Shown in pieces: positions 25,551 through 36,356 of a stretch of DNA of 64,000 nt; the stretch's first letter is position 1; every line of letters starts with the position of its first letter. A program made the position numbers and the translations under genes. This stretch comes from Exiguobacterium profundum. GTDB lineage: Bacteria > Bacillota > Bacilli > Exiguobacteriales > Exiguobacteriaceae. The notes under the pieces were generated by a model. That model was not told the origin of the DNA, did no database searches, and saw nothing but the letters and a program-made list of their open reading frames with translations. The stretch is taken from contig NZ_MRSV01000001.1 of assembly GCF_001909285.1 (NCBI RefSeq), forward strand, positions 2,064,556 through 2,128,555, given 5' to 3'.

Positions 25551-26768
25551 TCACGCTTCGTTTGGGAGGACATATGACTTCGCCGGGCGATGGTTCAACA
25601 CCTCACGAATCAATGCATTGACCTCATCGCGTTCAATCCGTTCTACTTTCTCAATCACTTGTTCAATCGGCTCGACTTCGTCGAGCAATAGCAAGTTCCG
25701 TCCGTTCCGGTTCATGCGGGCACTCGAACTTTCATTCCCGAGGGCGATCGACCCTTTCAATTGTCGCTTGCCTTTGTCTACTTCCTCAGCAGTCAAACCT
25801 TCTGCGACAAGTCGCTTCATCTCTCTCTCAAGGATGACTTCGACTTGTTCTAACGTATCCGGTGACGTACCGACATAAATGGTAAACGTACCGTGATCGG
25901 AAAACGTCGTGTAGTAAGAGTAAATGGAATAAGCTAACCCTTCTTCTTCACGGATGGACTGGAATAAACGCGAAGACATCGTCGCGCCGATTGCGTTGTT
26001 CATCAATGCCAAGTGAGGCAAACGGTCATCCGTCGCGGGAATCGCTTCGTAGTTCCAGCAGAGGTGGGCTTGCTCCGTTTCTTTTTGTTTCGACAATGTG
26101 TCATGGAACAGTTCCGGTTGATTGATTTCTTTCGACGATTCCCTAGAAGGGATGTGAGCAAACCTACGTTTTACCGCCTCAATCAATTCTTCAGAAACAT
26201 GACCTGCAATCGAGACGACAATTTGCTCGGCCGTATACTGTTCCTGTAAGTATTCGACGAGCTGGTCACGTGTCAATCGATTGACACTCTCCTCCGTCCC
26301 TAAAATAGGTTGAGCGAGGATATCGTCACGATACGCCGCAATGGCCAATAGTTCATGAACGAGATCTTCCGGCGTGTCCTCATACATTTTAATTTCTTCC
26401 ACAACGACACGCTTTTCTTTTTCCAACTCCTGTGCATCGAGCACCGACTCAAACAGCATATCTGTCAGTACGTCGAGCGCCATGATCGCGTGTTCATCGA
26501 GCGTCTTCACATAAAAGCATGTATGGTCTTTCGAGGTGAATGCGTTGACGCTTCCACCGAGCTCATAAAAAAAGGAAGCAATCTCTTTTGCGCTTTTTGA
26601 TGCGGTGTCCTTGAACAGCATATGTTCAATCAAATGGCTGATGCCGATGTTCTCAAAAGTTTCTGTACGTGTTCCGGCTTTAATGAATACCCCGGTTGAG
26701 GTGCTGAGTGAACCATCGATTGGTTCGATGATGATTCGAACACCGTTCTCTAGTGTCATCCATTCCAT
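25551..26768 (-). CDS. mlpA: M16-family zinc peptidase MlpA (YmxG)
   Basis: A 405-residue insulinase/pitrilysin-type peptidase. The inverted zinc motif HxxEH is His45-Glu48-His49 (GISHLIEHMLF), with the third ligand Glu in the VVEEIKMYEDTP segment some 75 residues later. The C-terminal half is the inactive M16 partner domain. The location immediately downstream of pnp matches mlpA in B. subtilis, except that ylxY, which lies between them there, is absent. Its substrate is not established. Confidence 0.88.
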   Translation of the reverse strand: MEWMTLENGVRIIIEPIDGSLSTSTGVFIKAGTRTETFENIGISHLIEHMLFKDTASKSAKEIASFFYELGGSVNAFTSKDHTCFYVKTLDEHAIMALDVLTDMLFESVLDAQELEKEKRVVVEEIKMYEDTPEDLVHELLAIAAYRDDILAQPILGTEESVNRLTRDQLVEYLQEQYTAEQIVVSIAGHVSEELIEAVKRRFAHIPSRESSKEINQPELFHDTLSKQKETEQAHLCWNYEAIPATDDRLPHLALMNNAIGATMSSRLFQSIREEEGLAYSIYSYYTTFSDHGTFTIYVGTSPDTLEQVEVILEREMKRLVAEGLTAEEVDKGKRQLKGSIALGNESSSARMNRNGRNLLLLDEVEPIEQVIEKVERIERDEVNALIREVLNHRPAKSYVLPNEA

Positions 26769-26783
26769 ATTCTCACTCCTATG

Positions 26784-26812
26784 AAAAAGGCCATCGCACC
26801 AAGACGATGGCC
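26784..26812 (-). terminator. pnp terminator
   Basis: On the minus strand GGCCATCG-TCTTGGTG-CGATGGCC (8-bp perfect stem) is followed by TTTTTC. Confidence 0.88.
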
Positions 26813-26819
26813 AGAATAA

Positions 26820-29036
26820 TTAATTTGTCGAGCGCGGTGGACGACGGTCCCCGTCACGACGTGGCGGACGGCTTTCGCGAGGTGGACGGCTTTCACGTGC
26901 TGCCTTCCGTTTCGCTTCGTATGCCTCACGCTCTTCAGGAGACAATCCTTCTAAGATGAGCGCTTTTCGTGATGCGTTGACACGACCTTTGTCATCGATT
27001 TCAGTGACTTTGACTTGAATCGAATCGCCAAGCTTCACAACATCCTCGACGTTTGCGACACGCTCAAGGCTGAATTCGGATACGTGTACGAGTGCATCTT
27101 TCCCTTTGAATAACTCGACGAATGCGCCGAATTTCTCGATGCGACGTACGGTAGCATCGTATACTTCACCGACGACGACTTCACGGACAATGTCACCGAT
27201 CATAGACATGGCAAGATCGATTCCTTCTTGGTCCGTCGAGGCGATGAAGACCGTACCATCTTGTTCGATGTCGATCTTGACGCCCGTTTGGTCGATAATG
27301 CTGTTGATCATCTTCCCACCTGGTCCGATGACGTCGCGGATTTTATCCGGATTGATTGTCATCGTCACAATCTTCGGTGCGTATTTCGACAATTGTGTAC
27401 GTGGTGTATCCAACGTCTCAAGCATGTGGTCAAGAATGTGCAAACGACCGACACGTGCCTGTTCAAGCGCTTCTTCTAGAATTTCACGCGTGATTCCGGC
27501 AATCTTGATATCCATTTGAAGGGCAGTGATCCCGTCTTTCGTTCCAGCTACTTTGAAGTCCATATCCCCAAGGTGGTCTTCAAGTCCTTGAATATCTGTC
27601 AAGACCGTGTAATGCTCACCTTCCATGATAAGACCCATGGCAATCCCAGCGACTGGCGCTTTGATTGGCACACCTGCATCCATCAATGCGAGTGTCGACC
27701 CACAAATCGAAGCTTGTGAACTTGAACCGTTTGATTCGAGTACTTCTGAAACGAGACGAATCGTATACGGGAAGTCTGCTTCTTTCGGAATAATTGGAAG
27801 AAGTGCACGTTCACCGAGTGCCCCGTGACCGATTTCACGACGACCTGGTGCACGGACAGGACGTGCTTCACCGACTGAGAACGGCGGGAAGTTATAGTGG
27901 TGCATGAAGCGTTTGTTCTCTTCTAGACCGATTCCGTCGATGATTTGCGCATCACCGATGACACCGAGAGTCGCGACCGACATGACCTGTGTTTGACCAC
28001 GTGTGAAGAGACCGACACCGTGTGCGCGTGGGAGTAATCCGACTTCTGACGCGAGCGGACGAATCACGTCTGGACGACGTCCGTCTGGGCGGACTTTTTC
28101 GACCGTGATCAAACGACGGACTTCATCTTTGACGAACTTGTTCAAAATCCCTGAAACTTCACCGAGTTTCGATGGCTCGTCAGCAAGACGTTCTTCATAC
28201 ATCGCAACATATTTCGCAATCACTTCGTTGATGGCTTCGTCACGAGCATGTTTCTCTTCCACTTGAACCGCTTCTACGATTTCAGGACGAGCTGCTTCGA
28301 GTTCAGCAGTAAGCGCCTCATCGTATTTCGAGACCGTGTATTCGAATTTAGGTTTTCCGACGGCTTCTACGATTTCTTGTTGGAATGCGATCAAACGCTT
28401 GATTTCTTCATGTCCAAACAAGATCGACTCGAGCATGATGTCCTCAGGCACTTCGTTCGCACCTGCTTCAACCATGTTGATGGCTGTCGATGTCCCTGCA
28501 ACTTGAAGTTCAAGGTCCGTTTTCTCCAACTGAGCCGTCGTCGGGTTGATGACGAATTCACCGTCTACACGTCCAACTGTCACGCCAGCGATTGGACCGT
28601 CAAACGGTACATCTGAAATCGAGAGCGCGATCGATGTTCCTAGCATACCCGCCATTTCAGCCGAGCAATCCGGGTCGTTTGACATGACGTAAATCATGAC
28701 TTGAATGTCATGACGGAATCCGTCTGGGAAGAGCGGACGAATCGGGCGATCGATGAGACGTGATGTCAAAATCGCGTTTTCACCCGGGCGACCTTCACGG
28801 CGAAGGAAACCACCTGGGATTTTACCGACCGAGTAAAGTTTCTCCTCATAGTTGACCGTCAATGGGAAGAAGTCTAAATCCTTTGGTGCTTTTGAAGCCG
28901 TCACTGTCGCAAGGACAACCGTATCTCCATAACGCACGAGTGCCGAGCCGTTTGCTTGCTTCGCAAGTTGGCCGACCTCTACAGACAGTGGGCGTCCGCC
29001 CCACTCTGTAGAGAATACTTGTTTCGTACCTAACAT
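26820..29036 (-). CDS. pnp: Polynucleotide phosphorylase
   Basis: 3'-5' phosphorolytic exoribonuclease, also polymerising NDPs; part of the RNA degradosome. The protein has 738 residues. Two RNase PH domains (about 1-240 and 310-545, with [12 protein letters not shown] and [19 protein letters not shown]), then a KH domain (about 550-615) and an S1 domain (about 620-690). The tail is low-complexity Arg/Pro (RESRPP repeats), plausibly RNA-binding. The ATG at 29036 is chosen because AGGAG is 8 nt upstream, against 2 nt for the ATG at 29042. It lies downstream of rpsO, the classic rpsO-pnp order. Confidence 0.96.
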   Translation of the reverse strand: MLGTKQVFSTEWGGRPLSVEVGQLAKQANGSALVRYGDTVVLATVTASKAPKDLDFFPLTVNYEEKLYSVGKIPGGFLRREGRPGENAILTSRLIDRPIRPLFPDGFRHDIQVMIYVMSNDPDCSAEMAGMLGTSIALSISDVPFDGPIAGVTVGRVDGEFVINPTTAQLEKTDLELQVAGTSTAINMVEAGANEVPEDIMLESILFGHEEIKRLIAFQQEIVEAVGKPKFEYTVSKYDEALTAELEAARPEIVEAVQVEEKHARDEAINEVIAKYVAMYEERLADEPSKLGEVSGILNKFVKDEVRRLITVEKVRPDGRRPDVIRPLASEVGLLPRAHGVGLFTRGQTQVMSVATLGVIGDAQIIDGIGLEENKRFMHHYNFPPFSVGEARPVRAPGRREIGHGALGERALLPIIPKEADFPYTIRLVSEVLESNGSSSQASICGSTLALMDAGVPIKAPVAGIAMGLIMEGEHYTVLTDIQGLEDHLGDMDFKVAGTKDGITALQMDIKIAGITREILEEALEQARVGRLHILDHMLETLDTPRTQLSKYAPKIVTMTINPDKIRDVIGPGGKMINSIIDQTGVKIDIEQDGTVFIASTDQEGIDLAMSMIGDIVREVVVGEVYDATVRRIEKFGAFVELFKGKDALVHVSEFSLERVANVEDVVKLGDSIQVKVTEIDDKGRVNASRKALILEGLSPEEREAYEAKRKAARESRPPRESRPPRRDGDRRPPRSTN

Positions 29037-29107
29037 GTACATTCTCCTCTCAAACCTTATCTAGTTTATTATGTAACTCATTCCAACGAATGTCTAATCA
29101 TTTTCCT

Positions 29108-29147
29108 TAAAAAAGAAGAAACGGACTAGGACGTTGTCCCAGCCCGT
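29108..29147 (-). terminator. rpsO terminator
   Basis: On the minus strand ACGGGCTGGGAC-AAC-GTCCTAGTCCGT forms an imperfect 12-bp stem followed by TTCTTCTTTTTT, between rpsO and pnp. Confidence 0.82.
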
Positions 29148-29164
29148 TAAACAGTCTCAATCGA

Positions 29165-29434
29165 TTAACGACGGAGACCGAGGCGTTGAATCAATTCACG
29201 GTAACGTGTAACGTCCTTGTTACGAAGGTACGTAAGCAAGTTACGACGACGTCCAACCATTTTCAAGAGACCGCGACGTGAGTGGTGGTCTTTCTTGTGT
29301 GTACGAAGGTGGTCGTTCAATGTGTTGATTTGTTCAGTCAACACAGCCACTTGTACTTCCGGTGAACCTGTGTCACCTTGTTTTGTCGCGAATTCCGCGA
29401 TAATTTCGTTTTTACGTTCTTTTGAGAGTGCCAT
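29165..29434 (-). CDS. rpsO: 30S ribosomal protein S15
   Basis: 89 residues, binding the 16S rRNA central domain. The sequence is typical throughout ([35 protein letters not shown]). The start is the ATG with GGAGGTGGAGA upstream. It has its own promoter overlapping the ribF stop and a structured leader, so it is transcribed separately from the infB-truB-ribF group as well as by readthrough. Confidence 0.98.
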   Translation of the reverse strand: MALSKERKNEIIAEFATKQGDTGSPEVQVAVLTEQINTLNDHLRTHKKDHHSRRGLLKMVGRRRNLLTYLRNKDVTRYRELIQRLGLRR

Positions 29435-29527
29435 TGCCTCTCCACCTCCATTTAATGAAAAATTGCCGCGTTGCCGAGCCGACGTTGGTGAATCGACCAG
29501 CCAAGCGAAGCGGTGTACTTTGCGTAC
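29435..29527 (-). promoter_or_regulatory. Structured rpsO leader (probable S15 autoregulatory element)
   Basis: About 93 nt lie between the predicted transcription start and rpsO. On the minus strand it contains GTAC-GCAAA-GTAC, TGGT-CGATTC-ACCA and an enclosing CCGC/GCGG pairing, giving a multi-branched fold ahead of the ribosome-binding site. S15 represses its own mRNA in many bacteria; covariation would be needed to confirm it here. Confidence 0.5.
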
Positions 29528-29533
29528 TTGACA

Positions 29534-29562
29534 AGGATAGCGTACCCACTCTTGAAAGTCAA
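29534..29562 (-). promoter_or_regulatory. Sigma-A promoter of rpsO
   Basis: The minus strand shows TTGACT (29557-29562, overlapping the ribF stop), a 17-bp spacer and TATCCT (29534-29539). Confidence 0.72.
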
Positions 29563-30485
29563 GATAGGATTGAACGAGCTGCCACCTCATCTTCTTTTAG
29601 TTGAGCGACCAATGCATCCAACCCATCGAACGCGCGTTCATTCCGAATATATTGGATCCACTCGATTTCGATGACTTGTCCATATAAATCCTCGGAGAAG
29701 TCGAAGAGATGGCTCTCAACAGAGACCGATCCCGTCTCATAAAACGTCGGACGACGTCCAACATTCGTCATCGCGTGGAACATCCGTCCGTCCGGTAGCG
29801 TGACTCGAGTCGCGTATACGCCCAATCGTGGCATGACGTACGAAGCGTCCATCAACACGTTCGCAGTCGGGAAACCGATTGTACGCCCTCTCGCATCACC
29901 GTGAATGACTTCGCCACAGATCACGTATGGCGTACCGAGGAGTTCATGTGCGGCATCGACCTGTCCCTCTGCCAAGAGTTTACGGATGCGGGTAGATGAC
30001 ACTTTTTCCCCATCCATCGTCTGCTCTGTGACGACAGACGTCGTGAATTGGTCACGCGCATGGTACGGAAGTGTCTCCATCGTCCCTTCTCCAAACTTTC
30101 CATACGAGTAATCAAAACCAGCTGTCACGTGCACGGCTCCGGCACCGATCAAATAATCATCGACAAACTGTTGCGGGGACAAATTGGCCAATTCTTTTGT
30201 GAATGTCAAGACGAGGCAACGCTCTACCCCGAGCGCTTCGATGCGCTTCAGTTTCCGGGACAGCGGTGTAATATAGCGGACCGCATCCGGTTTATTGGAG
30301 AGTACTTGTTTCGGATGAGGATCGAACGTGACGACCGTCACCGGCAGGTTGTGCTCCGCTGCCACCCGTTTGGCATGATTGATTACAGCTTGATGCCCTT
30401 TATGAACACCGTCGAAGAAACCGAGTACCATAATGGATGGATACACGTCGGGTGTTTCTGGATAAGTGAGATGTTTTGTTTCCAT
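29559..30485 (-). CDS. ribF: Bifunctional riboflavin kinase / FAD synthetase
   Basis: Phosphorylates riboflavin to FMN and adenylylates FMN to FAD. The protein has 308 residues. The N-terminal nucleotidyltransferase domain has [11 protein letters not shown] (about residue 23) and the C-terminal flavokinase domain has [10 protein letters not shown] and the NVGRRPTF segment. The ATG with AAGGGGG upstream is chosen because the conserved N-terminus begins there; an in-frame extension to 30608 overlaps truB and is not supported. It is the last gene of the truB-ribF pair. Confidence 0.94.
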   Translation of the reverse strand: METKHLTYPETPDVYPSIMVLGFFDGVHKGHQAVINHAKRVAAEHNLPVTVVTFDPHPKQVLSNKPDAVRYITPLSRKLKRIEALGVERCLVLTFTKELANLSPQQFVDDYLIGAGAVHVTAGFDYSYGKFGEGTMETLPYHARDQFTTSVVTEQTMDGEKVSSTRIRKLLAEGQVDAAHELLGTPYVICGEVIHGDARGRTIGFPTANVLMDASYVMPRLGVYATRVTLPDGRMFHAMTNVGRRPTFYETGSVSVESHLFDFSEDLYGQVIEIEWIQYIRNERAFDGLDALVAQLKEDEVAARSILS

Positions 30486-30501
30486 ACTGTCAAATTCCCC
30501 C

Positions 30502-31410
30502 TTAGTCGATAGCCAACATGACCTCGACTGTAGCGTCTGTCGTTCCTTCTTGTCTTCGATATAAAGCAAGAGGGATTCCTTCTTCATTATAGACAGTAAA
30601 TAACTCAAATTCGAGCGAAACGCCGTTCAGCTTCCCGCCGTTGCGAATATAACGTTCCCGATTCTTTGGAATGGTGATCATTGGCCAGCGTTTGATCACA
30701 TCTTCGAGAGGAATGACATGCGCCATTCGCTCCTCGACCGTTTCAAGTGTTTGAAGCGTTCCGAGTGTTACCGCGGTCGCTTCATCAAACGTTCCTGAGC
30801 TCGTCCGTCTGAGTTCGCTCATATGGGCAGGGTAACCGAGTTTCTCCCCAATCTGAACGGCGAGCGTTCGAATATACGTCCCTTTCCCACAGTCGATTTC
30901 CATTCGGAATCGACAGACATCCGCTTCGAATATCAATTCACTCGTCCGCTCCAGACGATGAATCTCGACCGTCCGCCGAGGTCGTTCGACGGTCTGCCCT
31001 TTCCGAGCATACTCGTACAACTTCTTCCCATTTACTTTGACCGCCGAGTAGTACGGCGGGATTTGTTCAATCCTCCCTGTCAATTGGCGCATCGCCTCGT
31101 CAATCTGGGTTGCATCCAAATCGTTCGGTGTGACTGACTTCTGCGCGACGACCTCGCCATGCGCGTCCTCGGTCATCGTGGCGGTACCAATCGTCACCTC
31201 GGCCACATAACGCTTCCCTTCATCTGTGATAAAACGTGACAGCTTCGTGGCGCGCCCTAAACAGATGGGCAATACGCCTGTCACTTCCGGGTCAAGCGTA
31301 CCTGTGTGACCGATCTTTTTCGTCTGGAACAATTTTCGTAATTTAAATACGCAGTCATGACTCGTCATGCCAGCATCTTTATCGAGTACGAGCACTCCGT
31401 TCGGTTCCAA
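30502..31410 (-). CDS. truB: tRNA pseudouridine-55 synthase
   Basis: Makes pseudouridine at position 55 of the tRNA T-loop. About 302 residues. Catalytic Asp lies in [15 protein letters not shown], preceded by [10 protein letters not shown]; a C-terminal PUA-like extension follows. The start is probably the TTG at 31410, because GGAGG is 7 nt upstream and MEPNGVLVL aligns with the usual N-terminus. An in-frame ATG at 31416 directly abuts the GGAGG and is too close. A hairpin terminator ends just before the ribosome-binding site. Confidence 0.92.
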   Translation of the reverse strand: MEPNGVLVLDKDAGMTSHDCVFKLRKLFQTKKIGHTGTLDPEVTGVLPICLGRATKLSRFITDEGKRYVAEVTIGTATMTEDAHGEVVAQKSVTPNDLDATQIDEAMRQLTGRIEQIPPYYSAVKVNGKKLYEYARKGQTVERPRRTVEIHRLERTSELIFEADVCRFRMEIDCGKGTYIRTLAVQIGEKLGYPAHMSELRRTSSGTFDEATAVTLGTLQTLETVEERMAHVIPLEDVIKRWPMITIPKNRERYIRNGGKLNGVSLEFELFTVYNEEGIPLALYRRQEGTTDATVEVMLAID

Positions 31411-31425
31411 TTTCATCCCTCCATA

Positions 31426-31455
31426 TAAAAAAAGGGAGAACGACGTCTCCCCTTT
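31426..31455 (-). terminator. Terminator or attenuator between rbfA and truB
   Basis: On the minus strand AAGGGGAGA and TCTCCCTT pair (one G-U) around CGTCGT, followed by seven T that run into the truB ribosome-binding site. Confidence 0.72.
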
Positions 31456-31459
31456 CAAA

Positions 31460-31807
31460 TTATTGATCTTTGTTCAAATCACGAATCAACGAATCGATAT
31501 GGCTACCATATGCGACTGAAGAATCATATTCAAACGAGATCTCTGGTGTTTTACGAAGACGGATGCGATTCCCGATTTCGCGACGGATAAACCCTTTCGC
31601 CTTATCGAGACCAGCTTGCGTTTCTGCTTTCACATCTTCCTCATCACCAAGCACCGTATAATAGACTGTTGCTTGCTGTAAGTCACCTGTCACATCAACG
31701 CTCGTAATCGTAGCGTTTTTTGTACGCGGTTCACTGACTTCCCGTAACAAGACATCTGTTATTTCTTTACGCATTTGCTCGGCAACACGTTGGGCACGAA
31801 TTTTCAT
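31460..31807 (-). CDS. rbfA: 30S ribosome-binding factor A
   Basis: A 115-residue KH-fold assembly factor that binds pre-30S subunits and is needed for late 16S 5'-end maturation and cold adaptation. The N-terminal [18 protein letters not shown] and the central [11 protein letters not shown] segments are typical. It lies directly downstream of infB in the nusA-infB operon. Confidence 0.94.
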   Translation of the reverse strand: MKIRAQRVAEQMRKEITDVLLREVSEPRTKNATITSVDVTGDLQQATVYYTVLGDEEDVKAETQAGLDKAKGFIRREIGNRIRLRKTPEISFEYDSSVAYGSHIDSLIRDLNKDQ

Positions 31808-31825
31808 ACGTGATCCCTCCTCACA

Positions 31826-34033
31826 TTATTTACGTTCGACTTCTTTCATGACGAACGCTTCAATGACATCGTCTACTTTGATGTCATCAAATTTCTCTAC
31901 TTTAATCCCACACTCATAACCAGTCGCAACTTCTTTCACGTCATCTTTGAAACGACGAAGCGTATCGAGTTTACCTTCGTAAATCACGATTCCGTTACGA
32001 ATGACACGGACACCGGCGTCACGTGTGATTTTACCTTCTGTCACATAACAACCTGCAATCGCACCGACTTTCGAAACTTTGAAGACGTCACGGACTTCGA
32101 CTTGACCTGTGATTTCTTCCACGAACTCTGGGTCAAGCATCCCTTTCATCGCGCTCTCGATTTCTTCGATTGCATTGTAGATGATGCGGTGGAGACGCAT
32201 TTCAACGTTCTCTTGTTCCGCCATCGAACGTGCGTTTCCATCAGGACGGACGTTGAATCCGATGATGACAGCATTCGCAGCTGAAGCGAGGATGACGTCA
32301 CCTTCCGTGATTGCACCGACACCTTGGTGAACGATGTTAACTTTGACGCCTTCGACATCAATCTTGCGGAGTGAACCAGCCAATGCTTCGGCTGACCCTT
32401 GAACGTCTGCTTTGATGATGACGTTCAAGTCTTTCACTTCACCTTCTTGAATGCGGCTGAACAAATCATCAAGACTTACTTTCGCCGACTCACGACGCTG
32501 TGACTCAAGGTAACGTTGGTAACGTTTTTCCCCGATTGCACGTGCTTTCTTCTCATCTTCGAAGACGATGAACTGGTCACCCGCTTGTGGAACGTCGTTC
32601 AAACCAGTGATTTCAATCGGTGTAGATGGTCCGACTTGTTTCACACGGCGACCGATATCGTTGACCATCGCACGGACACGACCGAACGTGCTACCGACGA
32701 CGATTGAATCTCCGATTCGAAGTGTACCGTGTTGAACGAGAAGTGTCGCGACCGGTCCACGTCCTTTGTCGAGTTTCGCCTCGATGACTGAACCACGAGC
32801 TGGCATGTCTGGTGTCGATTTATATTCTTCGACTTCAGAAACGAGGAGAATCATCTCGAGCAATTCATCGATCCCTTCGCCTTTGATGGCAGAAATCGGA
32901 ACGAAGATTGTTTCGCCACCCCACTCTTCAGGGATGAGACCGAACTCTGTCAACTCTTGTTTGACACGGTCAGGGTTTGCCCCTTCTTTGTCCATTTTGT
33001 TGACTGCCACGATGATTGGAACGTTCGCTGCCTTGGCGTGCGAGATTGCTTCCTCTGTTTGTGGCATGACGCCATCGTCAGCCGCAACGACGATGATCGC
33101 GATATCTGTCACTTCGGCACCGCGGGCGCGCATCGTTGTGAAGGCTGCGTGACCTGGTGTATCGAGGAATGTGATTTTCTTATCGTTGACTTCAACTTGG
33201 TAAGCACCGATGTGCTGCGTGATTCCGCCCGCTTCTCCTGCGACGACTTTCGTGTTACGAATCGAGTCAAGAAGTGTCGTTTTCCCGTGGTCGACGTGAC
33301 CCATGATGGTAACGACAGCTGGACGTTCTTCAAGGTCATATTGTGAGAAGTCGATCTCAACTGTTTCAAAGTCTGTCTCATCGACAACAACTTCTTTTTC
33401 AACCTCAAAGCCGAATTCTGCAGCGAGTAATTCAACCGTTTCATCATCAAGCGTTTGGTTGATGGTTGCCATGACACCGAGACCCATCAACTTCATGATG
33501 ATTTCGTTTGGCTTTTTGTTCATTTTTGAAGCAAGGTCAGACACGCTGAGTACATCGTCATACTTGATGACGTTGCCCATCTCTGCCTCTTGCGCGAGAC
33601 GCGCTGCTTTACGCTGACTTGTCTTCGAGTTTGGATCGGCTTCTTGTGGCACAGCCGCTTTTACCGGCTTGCCTTTGCCTTTCCCTTTTCCACGTTTTTT
33701 ATTGCGTGGGTCGTTGTTTCGGTTGTCGTTACGATTTTGTCCACCGCGATTATTTTGACCGCCACGGTTCTGTTGTCCCGCTTGTGGACGTGGCGATTGT
33801 GCTTCTTTTTTCTCTTGCTTCGGCTCATTCGATGTTGACGTCGCTTTCGCTTCCGCTTGTTTTTCAGCACGATATTTTTCAGGATTGAACACACGGTCCA
33901 ATTGTTTTACCGTTTCCTCATCGAGGACGGCCATATGGTTTTTCACCGGTTTGTTCAATTTTTCTAATTGAGTTATGACTTGTTTACTCGTTACATTCTG
34001 TTCTTTTGCAAATTCATAGACGCGTTTTCCCAA
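31826..34033 (-). CDS. infB: Translation initiation factor IF-2
   Basis: GTPase placing initiator tRNA on the 30S subunit. About 735 residues. The N-terminal IF2_N helix is followed by a basic Gly/Arg/Asn/Lys-rich linker (about 70-125), a second N domain, the G domain ([25 protein letters not shown]), and domains II-IV. The start is probably TTG at 34033: GGAGG lies 8 nt upstream and [10 protein letters not shown] aligns with other IF2 proteins. The GTG at 34042 overlaps the ribosome-binding site. Confidence 0.95.
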   Translation of the reverse strand: MGKRVYEFAKEQNVTSKQVITQLEKLNKPVKNHMAVLDEETVKQLDRVFNPEKYRAEKQAEAKATSTSNEPKQEKKEAQSPRPQAGQQNRGGQNNRGGQNRNDNRNNDPRNKKRGKGKGKGKPVKAAVPQEADPNSKTSQRKAARLAQEAEMGNVIKYDDVLSVSDLASKMNKKPNEIIMKLMGLGVMATINQTLDDETVELLAAEFGFEVEKEVVVDETDFETVEIDFSQYDLEERPAVVTIMGHVDHGKTTLLDSIRNTKVVAGEAGGITQHIGAYQVEVNDKKITFLDTPGHAAFTTMRARGAEVTDIAIIVVAADDGVMPQTEEAISHAKAANVPIIVAVNKMDKEGANPDRVKQELTEFGLIPEEWGGETIFVPISAIKGEGIDELLEMILLVSEVEEYKSTPDMPARGSVIEAKLDKGRGPVATLLVQHGTLRIGDSIVVGSTFGRVRAMVNDIGRRVKQVGPSTPIEITGLNDVPQAGDQFIVFEDEKKARAIGEKRYQRYLESQRRESAKVSLDDLFSRIQEGEVKDLNVIIKADVQGSAEALAGSLRKIDVEGVKVNIVHQGVGAITEGDVILASAANAVIIGFNVRPDGNARSMAEQENVEMRLHRIIYNAIEEIESAMKGMLDPEFVEEITGQVEVRDVFKVSKVGAIAGCYVTEGKITRDAGVRVIRNGIVIYEGKLDTLRRFKDDVKEVATGYECGIKVEKFDDIKVDDVIEAFVMKEVERK

Positions 34034-34054
34034 AGCATCCACCTCCGTTAATAG

Positions 34055-34351
34055 TTAAGAGAGAAGTTGCTTAAGCTTGTTCGCAAATCCGGATTCTGTC
34101 ACCGATACGACGACACGCATGTCTTTACCGAGTGCGGCCCCGATTGTATAGCGATCGCTCACTTCAATCAATGGCACTTGATAAGACGCACATTTGTCAG
34201 TGACTCGTTTTTTCGTCGAGGCTCCTGCATCTCCGGCTAGAATGACGAGCTTGGCACGACCCGCTCGTACATCCTTTAATACAAACTCTTCTCCCATCGT
34301 TACTTTCCTCGCTCGAGCAGCAAGGCCTAACAATGATTCCCACTGGCTCAT
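34055..34351 (-). CDS. ylxQ: L7Ae/L30e-family protein YlxQ
   Basis: A 98-residue L7Ae-like RNA-binding protein that recognises kink-turns. [15 protein letters not shown] and the [11 protein letters not shown] segment are the family hallmarks. It overlaps rnpM by 4 bp and lies between rnpM and infB, the standard position in Firmicutes. The physiological target is not well defined. Confidence 0.88.
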   Translation of the reverse strand: MSQWESLLGLAARARKVTMGEEFVLKDVRAGRAKLVILAGDAGASTKKRVTDKCASYQVPLIEVSDRYTIGAALGKDMRVVVSVTESGFANKLKQLLS

Positions 34352-34623
34352 GATTCGCCACCTGCGACAGCTTTCAACTGTTCATACAAGTCGTCGCTCG
34401 TCTTTACTTTCAAGTGATGGTCGAGCGTCCGTTTTTTCTCTTCTTTTCGGACGACTTCGATATCTTTTGATAAGTATGCGCCACGACCGTTCACTTTACC
34501 CGTCTGATCGATGACCACGTCACCTTCAGGCGTCCGAACGACACGAATCAATTCTTTTTTCGGGAGCATTTCTTGTGTGACCACACACTTACGCAAAGGA
34601 AGTTTCTTTTGCTTCATGCTCAT
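34348..34623 (-). CDS. rnpM: YlxR family RNA-binding protein (RnpM)
   Basis: A 91-residue basic protein with the DUF448 fold: [21 protein letters not shown] then GRGAYLS. YlxR/RnpM has been linked to RNase P RNA and to transcription control in B. subtilis. It overlaps both neighbours by 4 bp (nusA upstream, ylxQ downstream), so the three are tightly coupled. Confidence 0.88.
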   Translation of the reverse strand: MSMKQKKLPLRKCVVTQEMLPKKELIRVVRTPEGDVVIDQTGKVNGRGAYLSKDIEVVRKEEKKRTLDHHLKVKTSDDLYEQLKAVAGGES

Positions 34624-35783
34624 TCCTCTTCTTTCACCGCAGTCGTTTCAACTGTAGCATCTGATAAGTCTTGTTCTACTTCATTTTGAACAATTTCTGG
34701 TTCTGATTCAACTTTTTCAGCAAACGTATCGAACAAATCAAGTGCTTCGGCATCCGTTTCACTCTTGATATCGATTTTCCATCCTGTCAATTTCGCAGCG
34801 AGACGGGCGTTTTGACCACGTTTCCCGATCGCGAGTGACAATTGATAGTCCGGTACGACGACTGTCGTCGATTTTGCTGGCTCGTTGACATATACCGCAA
34901 CGACCTGAGCCGGGCTGAGTGCGTTACGAACGAACTCTTTCGGGTCTTCAGACCAACGGACGATATCAATTTTCTCGCCGTTCAATTCGTCGACGATCGT
35001 TTGAACACGTTGTCCTTTCGGTCCGACACAAGCGCCGACTGGGTCGACGATATCCGAATGTACAGCGATTTTCGAACGGTCACCCGCTTCGCGTGATACT
35101 GACATCACGTCCACTGTTCCGTTTGAAATCTCTGGAACTTCGAGTTCGAACAAACGGCGCAAAAGTCCCGGATGCGTACGCGAAACTTGAATCGCTGCAC
35201 CTGAACCTTTCGTCGTTGAATCTACTTTTGTCACGTATACTTTGATGCGATCATGAATTTGGTATGACTCGTTCGGCATCTGTTCATTCGGTGTCAATAC
35301 AGCTTCAATGTTGTTTTCGAGACCGATATAAAGGTTGCGTGGGTCAAAACGCTCCACGATCCCTGTCATGATTTCATCTTCTTTGTCAGCGAAGTGGTTG
35401 TAGATGCGTTCGCGTTCCGCTTCACGCATCTTCTGTGTGACGACTTGTTTTGCCGTCATCGCCGCGACACGTCCGAAATCACTCGGTGTGACTTCTTCTT
35501 TATGGAAATCGCCGAGCTCATAGTTCGGATCGATTTCATGTGCTTCTTCGAGTGAGAGCTGTTGGTCCGGTTGCGTGAGGCGCTCTACGACTTCTAACAA
35601 AGCGTAGACACGGATATCCCCCGTCACCTGATCAAACTCGACTTTCACGTGCTCGTTCGGGTTCGCCACGTTGCGGCGATACGCAGATATGAGCGCTTGT
35701 TCGAGTGCATCGATAATGATATTTTTGTCGATTCCTTTTTCTTTGGCAATCTGATCGATTGTAGTGAGTAATTGTGGACCCAT
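34620..35783 (-). CDS. nusA: Transcription termination/antitermination factor NusA
   Basis: 387 residues. The N-terminal RNA-polymerase-binding domain (about 1-130) is followed by S1 (about 135-200) and tandem KH domains (about 230-345, with CVGPKGQRVQTI and AIGKRGQNARLA). The acidic tail (345-387) lacks the C-terminal repeats of Proteobacteria, as usual in Firmicutes. NusA stimulates pausing and intrinsic termination and autoregulates its operon in some species. Confidence 0.96.
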   Translation of the reverse strand: MGPQLLTTIDQIAKEKGIDKNIIIDALEQALISAYRRNVANPNEHVKVEFDQVTGDIRVYALLEVVERLTQPDQQLSLEEAHEIDPNYELGDFHKEEVTPSDFGRVAAMTAKQVVTQKMREAERERIYNHFADKEDEIMTGIVERFDPRNLYIGLENNIEAVLTPNEQMPNESYQIHDRIKVYVTKVDSTTKGSGAAIQVSRTHPGLLRRLFELEVPEISNGTVDVMSVSREAGDRSKIAVHSDIVDPVGACVGPKGQRVQTIVDELNGEKIDIVRWSEDPKEFVRNALSPAQVVAVYVNEPAKSTTVVVPDYQLSLAIGKRGQNARLAAKLTGWKIDIKSETDAEALDLFDTFAEKVESEPEIVQNEVEQDLSDATVETTAVKEEE

Positions 35784-35797
35784 CTTCTTCCCTCTCC

Positions 35798-36268
35798 TTA
35801 ACTAAACGTGACCGCTAAGCGGGCTTGTGCAATTTTGTCAACCGGTAGCGATACCGCTTTTTTTCTTTTTTTGATGCGTGTCTCGATCACGACCGTTTCC
35901 CCATCATATGCCGTCAAAATTCCTTCAAACTCTTTGGCACCATCGATCGGAGCGAACGTTTTCATGTAGACATTTTTGCCTACCGCACGTTCAAAATCGC
36001 TCGGCTTTTTCAGCGGACGCTCCGCACCAGGACTCGAGACATCAAGATAATAAGCCTGTTCAATCGGATCGGTTTCGTTTAGTTTTTCCGAGAGCTGTTC
36101 ATTGATATTGACGCAATCGTCCAAATCGACGCCCCCCGGCTTATCGATATAGACGCGCAAGAACCAGTCTGGACCTTCTTTAACAAATTCCACATCGACC
36201 AATTCCATGTTTTCTCGTTCTACGATCGGCAACGCAATCGATTCAACGACTTCTGTTATTTTGGACAC
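35798..36268 (-). CDS. rimP: Ribosome maturation factor RimP
   Basis: A 156-residue factor for early 30S assembly. Segments ELVDVEFVKEGPDWFLRVYID and YYLDVSSPGAERPL are typical. The start is probably the GTG at 36268, since GGAGG is 7 nt upstream and MSKITEVVE aligns with other RimP proteins; an in-frame ATG at 36274 abuts the GGAGG, the same layout as at truB. It is the first gene of the rimP-nusA-rnpM-ylxQ-infB-rbfA operon. Confidence 0.93.
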   Translation of the reverse strand: MSKITEVVESIALPIVERENMELVDVEFVKEGPDWFLRVYIDKPGGVDLDDCVNINEQLSEKLNETDPIEQAYYLDVSSPGAERPLKKPSDFERAVGKNVYMKTFAPIDGAKEFEGILTAYDGETVVIETRIKKRKKAVSLPVDKIAQARLAVTFS

Positions 36269-36299
36269 TCTCATCCCTCCTTCTGGCTTTTACATACAA

Positions 36300-36327
36300 G
36301 AAAGGAGTAGGGTTCCCTACTCCTTTC
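36300..36327. promoter_or_regulatory. Perfect 13-bp hairpin in the rimP-nusA operon leader
   Basis: GAAAGGAGTAGGG (36300-36312) and its complement (36315-36327) are a perfect inverted repeat with a 2-nt centre, between the operon promoter and rimP. On the transcript it is followed by TTTCTTG, a poor T-run, so it could be a weak terminator, an attenuator acted on by NusA, or an mRNA-stabilising stem. One arm is Shine-Dalgarno-like. Confidence 0.6.
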
Positions 36328-36356
36328 CGTCGTAGTATCCAACTTTGTTCGATACT

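Noticed and set aside
26769-29042. Arg/Pro repeats at the PNPase C-terminus as a foreign insertion
   Set aside because: Basic low-complexity tails are common in Firmicute PNPases and the reading frame is continuous.
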